A model generated the notes under the pieces. That model was given only the letters and a program-made list of their open reading frames with translations. It was not told where the DNA came from and did no database searches. Of a stretch of DNA of 64,000 nt, positions 48,936 through 59,869 are shown piece after piece. Every line of letters begins with the position of its first letter. The stretch's first letter is position 1. Source of the DNA: Epiperipatus broadwayi (lineage: Eukaryota > Onychophora > Udeonychophora > Euonychophora > Peripatidae); NCBI GenBank assembly GCA_028023455.1, contig JAQFVV010012420.1:8201194-8265193 (forward strand), written 5' to 3'. The position numbers and the translations under genes were made by a program.

Positions 48936-49039
48936 GTCTTGCATTGGTGGTCAAGAGGTCAGCGTGACTGCCTTGCACTTGCAGGCAGTTGCCCGGGTTG
49001 CGGGCTCACGTCCCAGCCGATGCTATGACACTTAAAAAC
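48936..49039 (+). mobile_element. tRNA-derived SINE, copy 1
   Basis: A GC-rich block of about 90 bases in AT-rich surroundings folds as a tRNA-like cloverleaf. GCATTGG (48941-48947) pairs with CCGATGC (49017-49023) as a 7-bp acceptor stem with one G-T pair. ACTGCCT pairs with AGGCAGT as an anticodon-like arm. A box-A-like stretch (TGGTCAAGAGG) and a decayed B box (GGGCTCACGTCCC) are present. It continues into GACACTTAAAAA, a short A tail. The second copy at 50.6 kb is about 85-90% similar by eye. The anticodon loop is too large for a normal tRNA, so a SINE is favoured over a tRNA gene. Confidence 0.8.
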
Positions 49040-50282
49040 AAAAGTTCTTTTTGCAATTATATTTCATTAAGTATTAAAAATCTTGTTTGTAAACATGAAT
49101 TATAATCAAAACAAAACAAGGTAAACCTATATTTTAATTTTAATATTATTTAGAACTGGATACGGCACAATTCAGTTTAAAGTATAAAAACACATACACT
49201 TTATAAATTTATAAGAAATGTATTTAGTTCAACTTTGGTTTATGTATTATCTCTTACATATATTATTCCAGTACTTAATAATATGAAAACACTTTGAGAT
49301 TAATACAACTGGCATAATGTGTAATTGAGTAAGACAATAATTTTTATGAGAAAAAATCAGATCTTCTGATATTTTCTTATATAGATATTTATCTGAACAG
49401 GACTATTTCAGATGAATCTCTACGTAAGAAAATTAGCTAATGAGAAAAGGCAGTTCAGTCTTTGCTCATAAAAATATATTATGCTTTGGTTAGAGAGTAT
49501 TTGAATTACCTGCTGGGCCAATTGCATGTACTAAATATTATTAAGCATTGGAAGTATCTTACGTTACATATTTTCAATATTTGAATTGGTATCTATAATA
49601 TTTGAATTGTGAAAACTCTCAGACATGTCAATTAATAATGTCGATCAATTTAAAATTTCTTAAAATAAATTTTATGATTGAAGTTAATATTATTCTTTCT
49701 TGAGTAAGTGTTTCAGACAAATCTCTATATAAGGAAATGTGATATAAAAAAAGATAGTCTGATCTTTATATAAAAATTGTTATCTTATGTTTTGGCCAGA
49801 TAATATTTTAATTATCTATTATACTAATTTTAAAGTATTATAAACATATATAACCATGTTTTATATATTGTATCAGTCTTAAACAAGATGTGCAATAATT
49901 AGAGATTTTATTTAATGTTAATCAAAATAAGCAAGAAAAGAAAAATTCTAGAGTAATGTATTCAAACATATTTTACTTGTCCATTTGTTCTATTTTATAT
50001 ACTTTCTGGAATATGGATTTATTAATTTGCTGCAGTGAAATGTAATGAATGAAGTTGGAAGAATATTGAAGAATAATACATATTTAGAATTTTTATAAAC
50101 ATCGGTGCAGAATATTTTTGTGATATTTTATTGCTATGAATGTAATTTTAAATTTTAAAACAGATTTTAATTGTTTTATATTGTCTTAACAATAATTTGT
50201 TCAGATATTAAATGGAGTTCAAATAAAAAATAATTCATTCAATATTTTTTTAATTAGCAATATGCAATAAGCCAATAAAAAT
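49040..50282. other. AT-rich stretch with no recognised gene
   Basis: Nothing recognised. Confidence 0.55.
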
Positions 50283-50388
50283 AAGGTATTTCTCTTATAT
50301 ATATATATATATATATATATATTTCAGTTTAATACTTATCTTATATATATATATATATATATATATATTTCAGTTTAATACTTATTTT
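50283..50388. repeat. tandem duplication of a (TA)n-containing unit
   Basis: A unit of about 52 bases, consisting of a TA run plus TTTCAGTTTAATACTTAT, occurs twice in a row. Confidence 0.85.
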
Positions 50389-50591
50389 CTATATTTTTCA
50401 AGTTGAACTATTTTCTTTTAGAATGTCTTTAAATAAGATAAAGATGATCAAAGTATGATATAGAATAAAAATTTAATTGTAAAAATAAAATGTGAATATA
50501 ACTGAAACTGCCATTACAGTTTTTAAAGAAGAATGAGAGATATAGCTAGTAAATGGATTTGAGAGAGATGGAAAATGAGTACTGATTCTAT

Positions 50592-50730
50592 TTTTTTTTC
50601 TTTCTTTTTTTTTTTTTAAGTGTCATAGCATCGGCCGGGATGCGAACCTGCAACCCGGGCAACTGCCTGCAAGTACAAAGCAGTCGTGCTGACCTCTCGA
50701 CCACCAATGCAAGACTTTTTTTTCTTTCTT
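50592..50730 (-). mobile_element. tRNA-derived SINE, copy 2, with poly-A tail and target duplication
   Basis: The body (50618-50715, minus) carries GCATTGG/CCGATGC acceptor strands, box A TGGTCGAGAGG and an intact B box GGTTCGCATCC. It ends GACACTT followed by a poly-A tail with GAAAG interruptions. The stretch AAGAAAGAAAAAAAA at the 5' side (50716-50730) also appears in the tail (about 50592-50606), consistent with a target duplication. A frame through it is an accidental read of the SINE. Confidence 0.85.
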
Positions 50731-51129
50731 GAGATGGGTTTTTCAAAATAAAATACAAACAAATGTTACTTAATGTTATTTCCAAAGCTGTGATTATATT
50801 ATTTTATTTTTTTCATTTAAACTATTTATACATGGAATGAAAACAGTTATCATTAATAAGTAAATTAATTATAAAATCATAATTTTATTATAGTTGTCAT
50901 AGAGAATATTTTTAGAACTTTTTGAAAACAGATATTTATACTACTTCCTGGAAATTTCAGTGTTTAATAATTTTTTTACAATGTAAATATTATATCAAAA
51001 GAATATAATAACTTGAAAATTAAAGATTTCTAACCTTGATAAGTGATAGTTTGCATTTCAAATAATAGTTTTAAATGATTTGATCACAGATATGAAAACT
51101 GTTTCAAAAAATATTTTGAAGTTTTGTTT
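50731..51129. other. AT-rich stretch with no recognised gene
   Basis: Nothing recognised. Confidence 0.5.
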
Positions 51130-54100
51130 TAAAATAAATTTATTAAACATAGTAACATAGCAATATACATTTAAACTTTATAAAAAATTACATAGCATTC
51201 AGAATGAAACTTGTTACAGCCAAAAGGAAAAAAAATTATTTGGAAAAGGTCAATGCAGAGAAAAAGATATTTAATAAGACTGAGAGGAAAACAAACTTTC
51301 ATCCAATTATCATCATGTAGACTCACAGGCGAAAGCAGAGAGTCTCACTGCTTGACTTGGTCAATAAACTTGATAAAGACAGTTACAGCTGAGTCCTGAG
51401 AATGACCAAAGATGAGCCTGCAATGCATCAACCATAAAGAAAATATAATAAAGATAGATAATCTTGATGCCACAAAAGATCCCTTCTTGAAAGTATTACA
51501 AACCAAAAGAGCATCACTAAGATCCAGAGAGACATTTGCAACAATAAAGTCCCTAATCGACTTAAGAGTGGGACAAATATAAAAAATATGGTGTATTGTA
51601 TCATCATGCAATCTACACAACTGACACTGAGATGAAATCCTAATGAAGCCTCTGCTGTTCACTAAAAAATAATTTGTTAGGAGAGCATTTAAATTCAGTT
51701 TAAGTACAAAATCAACATGTCTTGCTTCAATGAAAAAAAGTTTCATTTTATGCAATAGAGCTTTACTTGAAACACCTAATGAAGTCAAAAGAAAAGTATA
51801 ATGTGGAAATTTTAATTTATAAACATCCCAGAACATTTCCCATCAAGCACAACTTGAACTGAGGGTATCGATTTAATAACCAACTTCCATAAATCAGCAA
51901 TCCAATAACTTGAAAATGGAGGTGGCATATCTGCAGAATCAGTAACCAAAGGAAGAGATAACTGAGAAAGCTTTTGACAAGTTACACAAAGAAAAGATAT
52001 AGATCTCTGGAGATATAGAGTTGAGGACGAGTGCAAACCTAGACCATTTAAAAGATTTGGCATTTGAATTTTAGCAATACTTATGGCTACCACCTTGTTT
52101 TGCCAAAATAATTTTGAACAAAGCAAATTTATAGCCCTCTCAAAATGCTTTGTTGGCCTAATAATTGGTAAATAATAACTAAGTTTTGAATAGACCAAAG
52201 AGTTCAAGAATGTAACATTACCCATAAGTGAAATGCTTATATTGACAAGAAGTGATGCAACTATCTTTTTTGTTTTATCAAGAATAATATTCTGAATCTG
52301 CCTTGTAATTACTGAATAAGATAAAACTATTGGAAATCCAAAGAAAGACTGAAGCTTGGCTGTGAAATTTGTAATAATTGACAAACCAGATTTAATTTTC
52401 CACATGGCAAATTTTGTAACTTTAATACAAAGATTAAAAGTATTAGAAGAAGAGTCCAATATTTGAAACAAAGCCAGAAGAATTTATCTGGAAGAAAGAC
52501 AGAGATGTCATCAACATAATAAATATGATGAATAGTCTGTTTAAGAGCAGGAACATAGTAACAGATTTAAATAGATAATAAAACATAATGTGGCAAGAGG
52601 AGATCCTTGTGGCACTGAGAAATGTAGAGGAAAACCATCTGCAAGTTTACCATCCAATGAAGTAAAGATGGACCTGTTAAGTAGAAGATTGGATATAATA
52701 CAAACATATGGAGTAGGAACCTGATAACACCGAAGAGTCTGAAACAAAACAGAGGGTAGAACACAATCAAAGGCTGATGTGAAGTCCAGCTGAATGATCA
52801 CAGGTTTTGATTTATTATGATGCCTAATATACTCAATAAGAAGAAGGAAAAGCTGAACAGCTTCAGTTGTTGAATGACCCATCTTTGCAAATTGAAATTT
52901 TGATAAATGAAGATAAATATTATTCTGTATATCATCTTTAACAATAGATTCAATAGTCTTTATTAAAAGAGGTATCATAGAAATAGAATGAATATCAGAT
53001 AACAGAGGAGTTAATTTCTTCTTAAGAAAAGAGACCATTGCCACTGGTAGAGGTCAGGAATGTTCACAAAATTATTAGCTAGAATATCAACCATATTATG
53101 AACTATTGGAGCTGTAAAAAATAGACAAATCTGGGAATGCCATGAATCCAAGGATGTATATTATTTGGAAAAGAATATAATTTTTGAATAATCATAGTTT
53201 CAGTTATATTATGACTAGAATCAAGCTCAGATTCATTCCAGATGTCACCAATTCTAAAAGGCAATATTTGAAGCTTATTTTTGAAATGATTACATAGTTC
53301 AAACAACATAATAGGGCCAGAACATACTTTATTTCCTGTGTCAATCATTAATGGAGTAGGTCTAGAATAAGCACACAAAGCCCACCTAATATAACTTCAT
53401 GACCAGTTATGATTATTTTGAAAAAAAATTTTAGACCATTTAATAGCCACATAATGAGCAAGAGATTTCTGTCTATCATGATACTGCACCTTAAGTTGCA
53501 TAATATTTTCTATAGTAGAATCAAAAGAAAAAAGATTAGAAATTTTGGATGAAATATCATCCAATTGCTTAAGTAAAAACTTTGGACCTTTTGTCTTCCT
53601 AGCATAAGAATTAATAATAGAACTGAGAATACCAACAAAAAAAGACCATGCCAATGTGGCCAGTAATAAAAAAATATCCACTTTTATAAAAAGAATATTT
53701 GCCTCTGAAAAAATTGAAGTAGGAGCTGTTAATCTATTTAAGAGTCTTATTGTAAGAACTATGAGACTGAGCAACAAAGGAAGTATCAATCAACAATGCA
53801 ACATGCATAGCCAAATGATCTGAGAAAGGAGTAAGCTTTGCCACAATGTCAAGGTGAAGTTCAGAAGAATAGTAAAGAAGATCAATTAAAGAAGTGATGT
53901 GACAAATATAAAAGGAAAATGCATTAAGAGGAAAACATCCTTCACCAGATAAAAATACTCTATTAAAGAGATGTAGGAATTTATTATTAACATGCATGTA
54001 ACACATATTGAAATCACCAAAAAATATAGTTGGATAAGAATTCAAAGACAAAAGAGAATTAATTTTATTAAATGTAGAATGAGCAGAGGAATTCACTCTT

Positions 54101-54700
54101 AACATATAAATAAGTGATATTCAGAGTAAAACTTCCAAATGTAATATTGATGATCAAAAAATCATGATCTAAGTGCATAATTCTGATATCATTAAAAGCA
54201 AGATGCTTGCTGACAAGCAATGTGACACCTGATGAAGCAGATATATTAGGATCATAATAAAATGATGAATTTGATAACTGGAATGATTATGTAGCTTCGT
54301 CTCTCTGAAGCATGCAATATGAAAATTACATTTCTGAAACCAATGCATTATAGTATAAACTCTAGAAATAGAATTCAAACCTCTAACATTAACAGCAAAA
54401 AAGCCATACAAATGAGAAAATATTAATGCAAATTATATGTGAAGAATTCAGTTATAAGATTAATTTGTGAATTGGGATCAGAAGTATGAAAAACTGGAGA
54501 TGAAGGACTTATTTAAAGTAAAAATAGAATCATTTTGAGAGAAAGTGTCAGCAAAAGATCTAACTGCTGAGAACTTTTATCTTCCGACCATTTACTTTTT
54601 TAATGTCCTTTTTCCTAGAACTCTTCGTACGTCTAATCAACTTAGTTTTCAAGACAGAGGGTGCAGTTATTATTCACTGTGGCGTCATTCTCTTTTTTTT
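51130..54700 (-). pseudogene. LINE family X, copy A: near full-length ORF2 relic
   Basis: This is the most complete copy of the family, minus strand, broken into seven frames. Right to left: a basic tail (RRTKSSRKKDIKKVNGR, about 54620-54570) that may end an ORF1; an AP-endonuclease domain with FFAVNVRGLNS, FRETKLH (catalytic Glu, near 54300), FFGDFNM (near 54015) and SDHLAM (near 53820); a reverse transcriptase with QLDFTSAFDCV (about 52790-52760) and SVPQGSPLATLCF (about 52620-52585); a thumb region to about 51850; and a C-terminal knuckle CQLCRLHDDTIHHIFYIC (about 51625-51570). Domain order suits an APE-type LINE of the L1/Tx1 kind, but the clade is uncertain. The Y-x-D-D region was not found intact. 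Confidence 0.8.
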
Positions 54701-55450
54701 TTTACAATATTTTGTAATTTCAATTGACACCTGTTATAAAATGTGCTTAAAATAAATATAATTTTGAAATGTTTTCTTTTGCAATACATTGTGAAGACTA
54801 TTAATATATATTTTATTATTGTCATAATTTTAGCTGATAGCAGCCTATAATTGATATCAGATGAACCATTGATTTTTAAAATTCAAAAAACTATTCATTA
54901 GTTTGTGGTTAATAAAATTTGGTTGTAGAAATATTTATTTATAGTTCTGTAGAAAGCAATTATAATTCACACTAATAAACTATAATTTATATTAATAATG
55001 CATTCTAAGTTAGCTTCTCAAATTTAAAGATGTTTGTCTTTGCAAAAGAAGTTGGAATTTCTTACTAGAAATTTAAAAACACTTTTTGTGGGTTTTGCTC
55101 TTTAAGGGAGTATTTAATTTATTTGTAATGAATTATTATACTTAAAATATTTTATAAAATCAATTTAAATTGTAAACATCTTACATGAAGAGTAAATTAT
55201 AGATCCCCCCCAAAACTTCCTAGATTTATTTGTCTAGCCTTAATTAATTTTTCTTTTTGACAACTAATTAATGTTAGACTTATGCAAACATCATGTGATT
55301 TTAATTTCTAAAAATAGAAGCACTTGTGCCTAGTTTAAATGTAGAAATTAAATGTTAATAATCAATTCCAAATAATGTATCATTTATGTAAAATGGTTTT
55401 ATTATACTTTGTTGTAATATATGGTTAAACAAATATATAGTCCATACATG

Positions 55451-55511
55451 TAATTATTATATATTGGTATATCATGATTTTTAATTATTATATATTGGTA
55501 TATCATGATGT
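55451..55511. repeat. two-copy 30-base tandem repeat
   Basis: TAATTATTATATATTGGTAT plus ATCATGAT and two further bases occurs twice head to tail. Confidence 0.9.
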
Positions 55512-55807
55512 TAATTATTATAATGATTACACTATTTTTATTATTTTAATTAAATAATAATTATTTATCTTTAAAGGCTATCTATTTTATAATATTATTC
55601 ATAAACTTTAATCTATTACATATAGTGTTTGTTAAAGTCAGTTAATCTTCTATTAATGTTTTAAAACCTTTCAGGGGGATATTTTATTGTGCTTTTACTT
55701 TATTTGGAAGTATAGACCTTGAAATATAGACTGTCTTGTTTCAACAGATCTATATTTCTCTGACTAATTTTCACATTAGTAATACTCTGAACATAATATT
55801 TTATACA

Positions 55808-55898
55808 AATTAATATATATATATATATATTGATTTTTCCAATATCAGGATCCTATATATATATATATATATTGATTTTTCCAATATCAGGATCCTAT
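55808..55898. repeat. two-copy tandem repeat of a (TA)n-plus-unique unit
   Basis: Each unit has a TA run followed by TTGATTTTTCCAATATCAGG and ATCCTAT. Confidence 0.9.
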
Positions 55899-56610
55899 CC
55901 AGATGTGATGACACCTGCAAACTTCTTCCTGCTTGGAATAATTTTTAAATATATTAATCTGAATAGTTTCTGACTTTTATTTTATTTTTCAATTTTATAT
56001 ACCTGTTTTTTTTTATTAATCTATAATATTATTTTTTGTTTTTGTTATTAATCTATGTTTACAGCCCCTCTATAACCATAGTATTCTACTCATCGCTCAC
56101 TTGATGACTTCTGTGACCAAGCTGAAATATCAGTATATTTACAATAAAAATCCTACAAGGATAAACCCAAAATTATATATTTATATCTGTAACCTATAAA
56201 AATCTTCACATCAACACACATGCATATATACACAATGTAATGGTCGATAGTGCCTTTGATTATACTTTTAAATATGTTAATATCAATGTTGATAAAGTGA
56301 TGTAAGGATAATAACATTAAATGAATGTTAAGCTTATTTCATGTTATAGAGTTGAGTTCATGATCATCATCAAAAATCTGGATGCTACCCGATTAATGCC
56401 ATAAGGAAATTTTTCATGGTTATACCCTTTTTTGTACTAATATGATTTGTCACAATTTTTTCCATATTATTTTAATCTTTATTTTAACTCTCCATACAAA
56501 CAGGCAACATTCTCCATACAGTAGGGCCACCCTGTGCCAACCAGAGTAATCAATGGATGCCAGAAGGCTTGTGCATAAAATCCCCATTTAGAGCCTATTC
56601 ATCCAATATC

Positions 56611-56655
56611 CCCAGAATAGTTTCTGGCTTGTGGCCTTTGTCAGTGAGAAGTCTT
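56611..56655 (-). ncRNA. hammerhead-ribozyme-like core, family H3, unit 1
   Basis: On the minus strand: TTCTCA, CTGACAA, A-GGC-CACAA-GCC-A, GAAA, CTATTC, TGGGGA. Stem I (TCTCA with TGGGG) pairs with G-T pairs allowed. The core G of CUGANGA is A here. Confidence 0.5.
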
Positions 56656-57063
56656 GGATTTGAGAGCACTGTACCTAGATCTTAGGACCTAATGCAACCC
56701 TCCAGTAGCCACCTTTTATCTCTGCTTAACTACAAAACTATGAAAATGAAAATTGAAAAACACAATATTTTCAATCAAAGCTTAATAGCTTATATAGTCA
56801 TATGGGTCTGAACTTAGTTCAGCATCCATACATTTTGTATCTTTGGCTCTTTAGCAAACATAGCCATCACTGTCCTATTAGGCAGTATTGGTGTTAAACC
56901 ACTAAACATCACATGATCACCATCTTGTATGCTAGCACATAACTGTCATTAAACAGGCAAAACTTTCCATATAGTAGTGCCAACCTGTGCCAACCAGAGT
57001 AATCAATGGATGACAGAAGACTTGTTCATAAAATACCTATCTAGTGCCTACTCATCCAATATC

Positions 57064-57104
57064 TCCAGAGTAGTTTCTGGCTTGTGGCCTTCATCAGGGA
57101 GGAG
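57064..57104 (-). ncRNA. hammerhead-ribozyme-like core, family H3, unit 2 (intact CTGATGA)
   Basis: This is the only H3 copy with the full core: CTGATGA (57097-57091), A-GGC-CACAA-GCC-A, then GAAA. Stem III is damaged (CTACTC instead of CTAGTC) and stem I pairs imperfectly, so cleavage is uncertain. Confidence 0.5.
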
Positions 57105-57161
57105 TCTTGGAGGGTTGCATTAGATACTAAGATCTAGGTGCAGTTCTCTCAGATCCAAGAC

Positions 57162-57203
57162 TCCTCACTGACAAAGGCCACAAGCCAGAAACTAGTCTGG
57201 GGA
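57162..57203 (+). ncRNA. hammerhead-ribozyme-like core, family H3, unit 3
   Basis: TCCTCA (57162-57167) pairs with TGGGGA (57198-57203) as a 6-bp stem I with one G-T pair. CTGACAA (57168-57174) has one core change. Stem II is GGC/GCC with loop CACAA inside an A-A mismatch. GAAA is intact (57188-57191). ACTAGT is a self-complementary stem III, followed by C at the cleavage position. Confidence 0.6.
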
Positions 57204-57617
57204 TATTGGATGAGTAGGAACTAGATAGGAATTTTATGCACAAGCTTTCTTGCACTCATTGGTTACTCTGATTGGCACAGGGTGGAACTACTGTATGGAG
57301 AGTTTTGCCTGTTTAGTAACAGTTATGTGCTATCATAAGAGGTGTGATCATGTGATATTTAGTGGTTTAACACCAATCCTGCCTAATAGGATAGTGGTAG
57401 CTATAGTTGTTAAAAGAGCCAAAGACACCAAAAAATATGGGTGCTGAACTGAGTTCAGACCCATATGACTATATAAGCTATTGAGCTTAGATTGAAAATA
57501 TTATTGTGTTTTCAATTTTATTCTCATAGTTTTGTAGTTAAATAGAGATAAAAGTCGGCTGCTGGAGAGTTGCATTAGATCCTATGATCTAGGTGCAGTG
57601 CTCTCGGATCCAAGGCT

Positions 57618-57656
57618 CCTCACTGACATAGGCCCCAAGCCAGAAACTAGTCTGGA
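57618..57656 (+). ncRNA. hammerhead-ribozyme-like core, family H3, unit 4
   Basis: CTCCTCA, CTGACAT, A-GGC-CCCAA-GCC-A, GAAA, CTAGTC, TGGAGA. Stem I and GAAA are kept; two core positions have changed. Confidence 0.5.
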
Positions 57657-57790
57657 GAGCCTTCTGGTAGCCATTGATTACTCTGGTTGGCACAGGCTGA
57701 CACTACTGTATGGAGAGTTTTGCCTGCTTAATAACAGTTATGTGCTAGCATAGGAGAGGGTGATCATGTGATGTTTAATGGTTTAACCCT

Positions 57791-58780
57791 CCATATACTC
57801 ATATACCATTCTTGATTTATTAATATTTGTCCAAAACGAGGATAGCATGAGTTAATCCTACATGTAAATAGTTCATATAGTTGGTATTTTTATAAATAAA
57901 CATACTTTGCTAAAAAGTTCTCATTTTTAAATGCAAACTATATAGTTATACAAAATATAATTATATAACACAATGGTATGTAGTATTTTGATAATGGTGC
58001 TGACTTAACTAAGAAGATCTATCTGGCAAAATGCATCAACCATTAGAATGAAGTCCCCCATCCTGATGTTTAAAATCACATGTTTAAACATTTATTGAAA
58101 AGTAATTATTGCAAGTGTTTACTAAAAACATTCTCTTGCAAAGTAAATTTGTATTATATATGTAATTTGTGCACATATATGAAAGATATATATGTAATAA
58201 ACACATTAACACACAAATAATGTAAATGAAAAGAAAAAATGTCAGCTGCAGTCACAGTGCATGAAACAACTATAATGTGATTATCCTGCTGTGTAAAAAA
58301 ATTGGTCAATTATTCTGCAGAATGCATATTTTAAAGATATCTTATTTTCAGTTGATTTAAGGTGTCATCAATAATCCATAAAAATATAGCAATCATTTAT
58401 TCTATATCTGGTAGCTGAAGATGAGATACTACTCTCAAAATATAAATCATGCCTAGAAGATTTGGCCAATTTTTTTATGTAATATAGTGGTCATAGAATG
58501 AATGAATCATATACTATGGCTGGAGTTAACATCTTCATAGGTTATAACAGGTTTTAAATAGCTGTTGATGATAGCAAAGTTCTTTTCAGCATCTCTTTGT
58601 AGGAAAACGATTAAAAAAAAGGGTTAATATTTAACATTGATAAGCAAGTACCAGATGAATGTTTACTATATTTTATCCTCTAGCTAAAATAGCTATCTAT
58701 CTATTTATAAACCAAATAACTGAATAGATGTTAGCTTTAAGAAAATTCCAAGCTTATTTGGATCTTGAAATAATCGCTAA
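57791..58780. other. AT-rich stretch with no recognised gene
   Basis: Nothing recognised between the H3 array and the upstream region of the EF-hand gene. Confidence 0.5.
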
Positions 58781-59470
58781 GTTCTTCCCGGATTTGAATC
58801 ACTATTGTGGATGTGGCACATAAATGTGTCAATTATTGCGTCACAAACTCCTCCGATTAATATGTGTATGTGTGTGAGCGAGAGAAAAGGTGCGTGCGTG
58901 CGTATTTCTGTCTATTTGCGTGTTAACATGCTTAATAATTGACTGGAAGAATTTTTTTTTTCTATAAATAAATAATTTTATTACAAGCATTAAATTTACA
59001 AGCAGTTAAAACTCTTTAACTTTATTCCAGTCGTTTATCTGTTTAATTTAATAGATAACTTATCAATATTTATTAGGTTAATCGAGTTGAAAAGAAAAAA
59101 AAAAATTTACTTTCAAACAAGAGAATTAGCAGCTGCATAGATTAATGAAAAACTTGTTCATATTACTGGAATGTAATTATGCAGCCAACATTGTGCGAAT
59201 AAAGTTATTATTGCTTTGGGGGCTGGTCTAAAGTTATGGAGCATAACTTGATTAAAATTCAGGGCACGAAAGCAAAATGACATAATGTAAAGCGTTTGAT
59301 TTACTGGACAAGCATAGAAATTTACATTTTGACATTATAATGAAATTAATGTAGGAGTTCGCGTCATTTAAATAATTGTTAATTTACATCCAAGTATATA
59401 ACTTTTAAAATGTTTTTAATATTTTTGTTTGATATTACTTTTTATTATTATTAATAGAACTACGTTGCAG
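58781..59470 (+). promoter_or_regulatory. probable promoter region of the EF-hand gene
   Basis: Around 58791-58925 CpG dinucleotides are much more frequent than in most of the window. TTGCGTCAC (58839-58847) resembles a CRE/AP-1-type site. TATATAA at about 59395-59401 could be a TATA box, some 140 bases before the start codon. The acceptor-like TTGCAG at 59465-59470 is an alternative: the exon could be internal and start at 59471. Evidence for a promoter is composition and position only. Confidence 0.35.
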
Positions 59471-59543
59471 CAGTTGTTCGATCTATATTTCCACTCCAAT
59501 TCGGTATGAACAGCCGACCATTCACTTCTTAAACTCATGGAAT

Positions 59544-59869
59544 ATGGATGACATTAAATTAGATCAACTTTTTTATTCATGCGATAAACGAAAACGTGGA
59601 TATTTAGAAAAAGATGATTTATTAAAACTTTCCGAAAACTTTGGATTAAATAGTGATGATTTCGAAGAATTGTTTCGCGACCTGGACGCTAATGGTGACG
59701 GTAAAGTAGATATTTCGGATTTCAAAAGAGTTTATCGTTCTCTGAATAGCAATGAACGCAAAGACTCTCAAAGTTCAGAATCTAGCGGAGAAAACAAATT
59801 GAATTCAGCGGAAAAAAATTGGAATTCTTTAATTGAAAGAACAGGTAGTGAATTAATATATCCCCATAG
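59544..59869 (+). CDS. EF-hand protein, N-terminal exon (partial gene)
   Basis: The exon encodes about 109 residues and ends in a textbook splice donor, AG|GTAAGT at 59869/59870, where the frame would otherwise meet a TAA. Residues 48-59 (DANGDGKVDISD) are a canonical EF-hand loop with D at position 12. Residues 14-25 (DKRKRGYLEKDD) form a first, degenerate loop with Arg at calcium-binding positions 3 and 5. A Ser/Asn/Glu-rich linker follows. The pairing of a degenerate and a good EF-hand near the N-terminus resembles Rab11-FIP3/4, RASEF/CRACR2A and ninein-like proteins, which continue into coiled coils, but I cannot choose between them. ATG at 59544 has A at -3 and G at +4. The frame stays open upstream to 59433 without another ATG. 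Two short upstream frames (59506 and 59537) precede it. A weaker donor (ACAG|GTAGTG) lies at 59844. No later exon was found in the window. Confidence 0.8.

Larger units (their letters stand above)
54701..56495. other. AT-rich stretch with tandem duplications
   Basis: No gene is recognised. Two short tandem duplications are listed separately (55451-55511 and 55808-55898). Confidence 0.55.
56496..57790. mobile_element. hammerhead-bearing repeat array, family H3, locus 2
   Basis: Four units form an inverted array: a complete plus-oriented unit (about 56496-56952), a truncated one in the same direction (about 56953-57108), then an inverted unit (about 57112-57310, continuing to 57545), then a fourth (about 57550-57790) with an internal deletion. 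Unit spacing is about 455 bases. Each unit has a hammerhead-like core in the strand opposite to its plus reading. Shared blocks include CTCCATACAGTAGGGCCACC and TGCCAACCAGAGTAATCAAT. The tandem arrangement with hammerheads fits retrozyme-like or Penelope pseudo-LTR repeats. No coding frame is seen. Confidence 0.75.

Noticed and set aside
48941-49023. A possible functional tRNA gene
   Set aside because: The anticodon loop is larger than seven bases, the B box is mutated, and a second copy has a poly-A tail and flanking duplication, as SINEs do.
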